Assembly: GCA_910585825.1 (NCBI GenBank)
Contig: CAJUEY010000050.1
Coordinates: 1 to 17,282, forward strand
DNA from: an uncultured Lachnospiraceae bacterium
GTDB lineage: Bacteria > Bacillota > Clostridia > Lachnospirales > Lachnospiraceae
Length of the DNA stretch: 17,282 nucleotides
Reading direction: 5' to 3'
Under the pieces are notes generated by a model. The model was not told the DNA's origin and ran no database searches. It saw only the letters and a list, made by a program, of their open reading frames with translations. Positions 13,310 to 17,282 of the stretch are shown one piece after another (the stretch's first letter is position 1; every line of letters begins with the position of its first letter). The position numbers and the translations under genes were made by a program.

Positions 13310-15463
13310 ATGATGAAAAAAAGAATAATGAAAAAAAGAATAATTGCTATTTTAACTGCAACATCTATTACGTTTGCACCAACTGTATCTATTTTGGCAA
13401 ATGTTGAAACTCCAGAATTAGAAGAGAAACAGTACATTATTGTTACAGAAGATAAAGAAGTTTACAAGGAAATTTCAAAAGAAGTCATGGAAGGAATTAC
13501 CAATGAAGCGTCTATGTTAGAAGAAAATCAGATTATCGTTGCCGAACTGACGGAGAAAGAAGCGGCGGCGCTGGATAAAGAGAAGGATGTATTTGTGGAA
13601 GAAGATATTATTCTTTCTGGAAGCACAGTGGAAGATTCCATAGAAGAACTGACACTGGAAGAGGCAAAGAAGAGAAAACAGGAGATAAAGCAGAAAAAAC
13701 GAGAGGCTTTAGAGAAGTTGGAGGAAGAGACGGAGATTAAAAATGAGGAAGAGCCGGAATATGAATGGAATATTCAGGCAGTCAATGCAGATGATGCAGC
13801 GGAAGAAGCAGCCGTACGAAAAGTAAAAGTAGCCGTGCTGGATTCCGGCGTTGACTATGTAACGGGAATCAATCTGGCCGGATATGTAAATTTTATAGAG
13901 GGAGAAGAGGAGCTATCCCCGATTTTTCAGGATTTGACCGGGCACGGAACGGGAATCGCCAGCATTATTTCCGGAAATGGAGAGACAGGAATCTATGGAG
14001 TGAATCCAAATGCGGAATTGTATTCCGTAAAAGTTTTAGACAGTGAAAACAAAGCTCCTCTCAGCCGAATTATTCAGGGAATCTACTGGTGCATTGAACA
14101 GGATATGGACATCATCAATATGAGTTTCGGAACATCCGTATATTCCAAAGCCTTGGAGCAGGCGGTAAAAGACGCATACGATGCAGGGCTTTTGATGGTT
14201 GGGGCAGCGGGAAACGACGGGGAGACAATAGAATATCCCGCGGCATTCCAGGAGGTCATGGCAGTGGCAGCGACAGATCCAAAGGCGGAGATCAGCGAAT
14301 TTAGTAATACCGGAGATGAGTTGGAAATAGCCGCTCCGGGAGAAAAAATCAGAGTGGCTTCATTCTTCGATGGAAACCAGGTGACACACGGAACCAGCAT
14401 TGCAGTGCCCCATGTAACGGGAGCAGCCTCTCTGCTGTGGGAAAAGGATCTGACGAAATCCAATGAATTTATTCGGCAGCTGATGACTGAAAGTGCAAAA
14501 GAAATAGAAGGAACAGACGAATGCGGTCTGCTGGACGTAGGATATGCGGAGCAGATGTATGACGTCTTTGCAGAAAACTTTGATGAGGAAAAGGGCGTAC
14601 AAGAGGCAGAATTGCCGGAGAATACGGAAATCTCCGAAAGTTTTGAAGATGTCAATACAGACGAGACGTATGTGGAAGGACGTTGGAGCGGTACAAATCA
14701 TCAGGCAGCAGTTACTACAGGCAGTTCCGGATTAGGATTTAGCAGTACGGCGATTAATATTATTAAGCAGGGGGCGGTTTATCCGGATCAAAACAGCAAC
14801 TGGTCAGGAGGAAAGGTACATCCTTGGTGGCACGGACGTTGGAAAACACATGATAAAACGGTTTGGAAAGATGCAAATAGTAAGAAAGAACAGGATCAAT
14901 TAAAGGCACAGGGTAAATATATTAATCAAGATGTAAATTATATTTCTGTTTTAGAAATGATTACGGAGATCGCTTTAACAGGAGGAGAGATTAAATCATA
15001 TATGACATATGACTATTTTTCCGGCATGGATCTTCGTACATACAAAGAAATTGTAATTGATATTAATAAGTTGAATTATAGTACTATTTTAAGCAGCAAC
15101 ACAAAAGCAAATCGAAAATACTTCTTATATGGATGTGCAATACACAGTATTACAGATGCGTTTGCACACTCTACTACTCAATCAGACGGAACAAAGATTG
15201 AACATATAGGTACGCCGCCACAGGCTGATAATATCAATTATTATGCAGGTCGTTATAAAATGGCAGTTTATACAACTGGATATGTTTTGAAGGATTTAAA
15301 AAATGGTGTGTATTCAGATGGAGAAGCAGTATTGAAAGGAATAAAGAAAAAATATGAAGATGGTAATCCAAGTTTTAGAATGCTTAAAATAAAATCATAT
15401 TTAAATATAAATGGGTATAACAATACCGTTTTGGACCATTTGAATATTAATAATCCTAAATAA
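13310..15463 (+). CDS. Secreted S8 subtilase fused to a zinc phospholipase C-like domain
   Basis: A 717-residue exported protein. The signal peptide covers about 1-30 (MKKRIIAILTATSITFAPTV). Residues about 38-100 look like an I9 propeptide (QYIIVTEDKE to KDVFVEEDIIL), followed by a charged helical stretch at 108-150. The S8 domain (about 165-415) has the whole triad: D178 (VLDSGVDY), H212 (GHGTGIAS) and S363 (HGTSIAVPHV), with oxyanion N302 (AAGNDG). After an acidic linker (about 415-458), residues 459-717 match the metal-ligand order of Zn-phospholipase C: W459, H464 (WSGTNH), D493 (AVYPD), H504/H508 (HPWWHGRW), H612, D616 and H620 (IHSITDAFAHS), with H632 possible. There is no C2/PLAT or cell-wall anchor. 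The SD AGGAGGA precedes ATG 13310. The S8 call is firm; PLC-like is motif-based and substrate unknown. Confidence 0.88.
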   Translation: MMKKRIMKKRIIAILTATSITFAPTVSILANVETPELEEKQYIIVTEDKEVYKEISKEVMEGITNEASMLEENQIIVAELTEKEAAALDKEKDVFVEEDIILSGSTVEDSIEELTLEEAKKRKQEIKQKKREALEKLEEETEIKNEEEPEYEWNIQAVNADDAAEEAAVRKVKVAVLDSGVDYVTGINLAGYVNFIEGEEELSPIFQDLTGHGTGIASIISGNGETGIYGVNPNAELYSVKVLDSENKAPLSRIIQGIYWCIEQDMDIINMSFGTSVYSKALEQAVKDAYDAGLLMVGAAGNDGETIEYPAAFQEVMAVAATDPKAEISEFSNTGDELEIAAPGEKIRVASFFDGNQVTHGTSIAVPHVTGAASLLWEKDLTKSNEFIRQLMTESAKEIEGTDECGLLDVGYAEQMYDVFAENFDEEKGVQEAELPENTEISESFEDVNTDETYVEGRWSGTNHQAAVTTGSSGLGFSSTAINIIKQGAVYPDQNSNWSGGKVHPWWHGRWKTHDKTVWKDANSKKEQDQLKAQGKYINQDVNYISVLEMITEIALTGGEIKSYMTYDYFSGMDLRTYKEIVIDINKLNYSTILSSNTKANRKYFLYGCAIHSITDAFAHSTTQSDGTKIEHIGTPPQADNINYYAGRYKMAVYTTGYVLKDLKNGVYSDGEAVLKGIKKKYEDGNPSFRMLKIKSYLNINGYNNTVLDHLNINNPK

Positions 15464-15500
15464 ATAAGAGCAGTCAATGAGACAGGAGGGACAAAACTTT

Positions 15501-17024
15501 ATGATAGGTAAAAGAAGACATATATATAAAAAAATATTTATGTATTTGCTGATATTTTCATGTATCTTTGTGATTCCCACAATGGGAGTACGGGCATCAT
15601 CTGATGTAATTGAAAATAATAATAGTGGAATACCGGATAAAGAATTATATCGGTCAATTTTAAAAAAATTAGGTAAAAAATCAAATGAAAAATTTACGAA
15701 GCAGGAAGCAGAAAGCATTAAGTCTTTGTCTGTTTCCGGAAGTGGAAAAATGAAGAGTTTGAAAGGCATAAAATATCTGAAAGAGTTAAAATATTTAGAT
15801 CTGGAAGGGCATGGTTTAAAAAACCTGAAAGGAATTCAGAGCCTTACAAAATTACAAAAATTAAATATATCTCATAATGAAATAAAAAGCCTAAAACCTT
15901 TAAAGAATTTGAGAAATCTAAAAAAATTGGATGCAAGATATAATAAGATTAAAAATACAAAAGGATTAGGAAAATTAAAAAAATTAAAAAATCTATATCT
16001 TCAAAGAAATCAACTGAAAAGTATAGTAGAATTAAAAAATCTAACAAATTTAAAACGACTGGATCTGTCTTTTAATAATCTAAAAAGCTTAAAGGGGCTT
16101 GGAAAACAAAAAAAACTGACATGGCTGGATGCAGGCTGGAATGAAATATCGAGTATTAGAGAATTAGAAAAACTGACAAACTTAAAGTACCTGAAATTAT
16201 CAACAAATCAAATTACAAGTCTGCAGGGACTGAAAAAGCAAAGACAATTGAATAAATTGTATGTAGACAGAAATCATCTGACGGGAATTCAGGAGGTTGA
16301 AAATTTAAGCCAATTAAAAGAATTAGAAACACAAGAAAACAGCCTTACTAGTTTAAAAGGAGTTGAAAAATTAAAAAAATTAACTTTGTTGGATGCATCT
16401 TATAATCAGCTGCAAAATCTAAATTATATCCAAAATATGGAAAGTTTGACGCTTTTATTTGCATCAGTGAATCATTTGGAAACAGTAGAAGAACTTTTAA
16501 CTGTGAAAAATCTAGAAGGTGTTGGATTATCATTTAACCGAATTACAGAATTGCCAAATTTGGCTTCGCTTCCTAAATTAGATTACATTAGCTTTGGATA
16601 TAATTTTCTGAACGAAGAAATAGAACAGGTAAAAACGAAACTCCCGAAAGCATATTTTGCATCATCATATGGAAGCTCGTTTGATGAAGATATTAAAAAT
16701 CAGAATTTAGATTATTCGATTGATTTTAAAGAGCCTGTCAATGGAAATATGATTACTACAAATACAACAAGAATTTCAGGTTGTATCCATATGCCTGCAG
16801 AAAAGATCCAGATTCGGATAGAAGAAAATTTGAACGATGATGATGATTTTGAAACGTATTATCTGGCAGATGTGGACCAAGACGGAAATTTTGTATTTGA
16901 AAATCTGGATCTTAAAAAATTTGCGGGAGAAAAATGTGTTATGTGGATTACCATTGGCTGTAAATATGATCCGGAAATTAAACGTTATACGGGACCTACT
17001 TTACATACTTACCAATTAAAATAG
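15501..17024 (+). CDS. Secreted internalin-like leucine-rich-repeat protein
   Basis: A 507-residue exported protein. A basic start (MIGKRRHIYKK) and hydrophobic core (IFMYLLIFSCIFVIP) precede likely cleavage after VRA near residue 33. Residues about 38-83 form an N-cap resembling the internalin start (GIPDKELYRSILKKLG). Thirteen 22-residue repeats follow (84-369). The C-terminal part (about 385-507, with VNGNMITTNTTRISGCIHMP and ADVDQDGNFVFENLDL) looks like a beta-sandwich. No LPXTG, SLH or other anchor is seen, so it is probably released. The protein is very Lys-rich and the DNA is A-rich. ATG 15501 is preferred over ATG 15477 because GGAGGG lies 10 bases upstream. The gap to the subtilase-PLC gene is 37 bases with no terminator, so the two are probably co-transcribed. 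The binding partner is unknown. Confidence 0.88.
   Translation: MIGKRRHIYKKIFMYLLIFSCIFVIPTMGVRASSDVIENNNSGIPDKELYRSILKKLGKKSNEKFTKQEAESIKSLSVSGSGKMKSLKGIKYLKELKYLDLEGHGLKNLKGIQSLTKLQKLNISHNEIKSLKPLKNLRNLKKLDARYNKIKNTKGLGKLKKLKNLYLQRNQLKSIVELKNLTNLKRLDLSFNNLKSLKGLGKQKKLTWLDAGWNEISSIRELEKLTNLKYLKLSTNQITSLQGLKKQRQLNKLYVDRNHLTGIQEVENLSQLKELETQENSLTSLKGVEKLKKLTLLDASYNQLQNLNYIQNMESLTLLFASVNHLETVEELLTVKNLEGVGLSFNRITELPNLASLPKLDYISFGYNFLNEEIEQVKTKLPKAYFASSYGSSFDEDIKNQNLDYSIDFKEPVNGNMITTNTTRISGCIHMPAEKIQIRIEENLNDDDDFETYYLADVDQDGNFVFENLDLKKFAGEKCVMWITIGCKYDPEIKRYTGPTLHTYQLK
15750..16607 (+). repeat. 13 tandem 66-bp units encoding 22-residue LRRs
   Basis: Thirteen consecutive units of exactly 22 codons fit a pattern close to LxxLxxLxxLxxLxLxxNxI, without an insertion or deletion. 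Units 3, 5, 7 and 9 (for example LKNLTNL) alternate with units 4, 6, 8 and 10 (for example KGLGKLKKL, KGLGKQKKL), suggesting growth by duplication of a two-repeat block of 132 bp. The DNA copies are diverged, so this is not a recent simple repeat. Confidence 0.85.
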
Positions 17025-17055
17025 CAACACAAATAAGATATGTGAAGAATGATAA

Positions 17056-17208
17056 ATTTGTACAAAAGATAAAACTACTATACATATAGGAAATGAAAAG
17101 TAATTGAATCCAAGTCTAAATTATTATTTTGCATTTGATGTGAAATACAATGATTACGATGGAGACTCATATAGAGATCTTGGCCTGCGCTGGTATCGGA
17201 TAAAATAA
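17056..17208 (+). pseudogene. C-terminal gene remnant
   Basis: After the LRR gene one frame reads a short coding-like stretch: a first piece with KDKTTIHIGNEK, a TAA at 17101, then LNPSLNYYFAFDVKYNDYDG and a tail GLRWYRIK ending at TAA 17206-17208. The tail has the look of the C-terminus of a secreted beta-rich domain, but there is no start codon with an SD, and the frame is interrupted. I take it to be a decayed fragment; the family is not recognised. Confidence 0.35.
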
Positions 17209-17282
17209 TTTTAGAATGATTTAATTAAAATGATGTTGGGGTCAAAACCATAAATAAATTTGCCCCTATTCCTATAGTACCT

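Noticed and set aside
14083..14655. 190-aa open frame on the minus strand inside the subtilase gene
   Set aside because: It is antisense to the S8 catalytic domain whose triad is intact. No SD or recognisable domain; a shadow of biased codon use.
15750..16607. CRISPR-like periodic repeats
   Set aside because: The 66-bp period is fully explained by 22-codon leucine-rich repeats in an open frame. DNA copies are diverged and there are no spacers.
17238..17266. GGGG(T)CAAA ... TTTGCCCC hairpin near the window end
   Set aside because: The stem has a bulge and a 12-base AT loop, with no clear U tract. It could be a weak terminator or part of an element beyond the window edge, but the sequence ends too soon.

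Overview
The window looks like a chromosomal segment from a strictly anaerobic, low-GC Firmicute, most probably a gut Clostridia of the Lachnospiraceae type. The evidence is a class III (oxygen-sensitive) ribonucleotide reductase, a 2[4Fe-4S] ferredoxin, a hybrid-cluster-associated DUF1858 protein, the Firmicutes order gdpP-rplI-dnaB, a MecA adaptor, strong AGGAGG-type ribosome binding sites and several TTG starts. Taxonomy is inferred from gene content only. No rRNA, tRNA, CRISPR array or transposase is visible.

Region 1 (1-7600) is core housekeeping. It holds nrdD, then an apparent operon gdpP-rplI-dnaB (c-di-AMP hydrolysis, ribosomal protein L9, replicative helicase), then a MerR-type regulator with its own promoter. 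A bidirectional terminator separates this regulator from a convergent 56-aa ferredoxin gene. A 70-aa DUF1858 redox-disulfide protein follows.

Region 2 (7600-10980) pairs mecA on the minus strand with a divergent plus-strand operon. That operon encodes a cytoplasmic Ser/Thr kinase fused to a ParA/TadZ-like P-loop domain, a second stand-alone P-loop protein of the same kind, and a 69-aa acidic protein of unknown function. Both P-loops lack the Walker A lysine. Both genes have ATC AAA exactly where a normal ATG AAA start would be expected behind a good Shine-Dalgarno sequence.

Region 3 (10980-12870, minus strand) is an AT-rich three-gene operon: a BlaI/MecI-type repressor, a BlaR1-like M56 membrane metalloprotease whose extracellular tail is too short to be a penicillin-binding sensor, and a translationally coupled 76-aa secreted peptide. 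It looks like a self-contained signalling or peptide-release module with an unknown signal.

Region 4 (12870-17282) encodes secreted proteins. A 717-aa protein carries a subtilisin-type propeptide and complete S8 catalytic domain, followed by a domain that matches the metal-ligand pattern of zinc-dependent phospholipase C enzymes. The residue corresponding to the obligatory N-terminal Trp of those enzymes lies directly after an Arg at the end of an acidic linker, so the fusion may be a zymogen released by proteolysis. Immediately downstream is a secreted internalin-like leucine-rich-repeat protein with 13 exact 22-residue repeats. Short gene remnants flank this pair, consistent with accessory, exchanged DNA.
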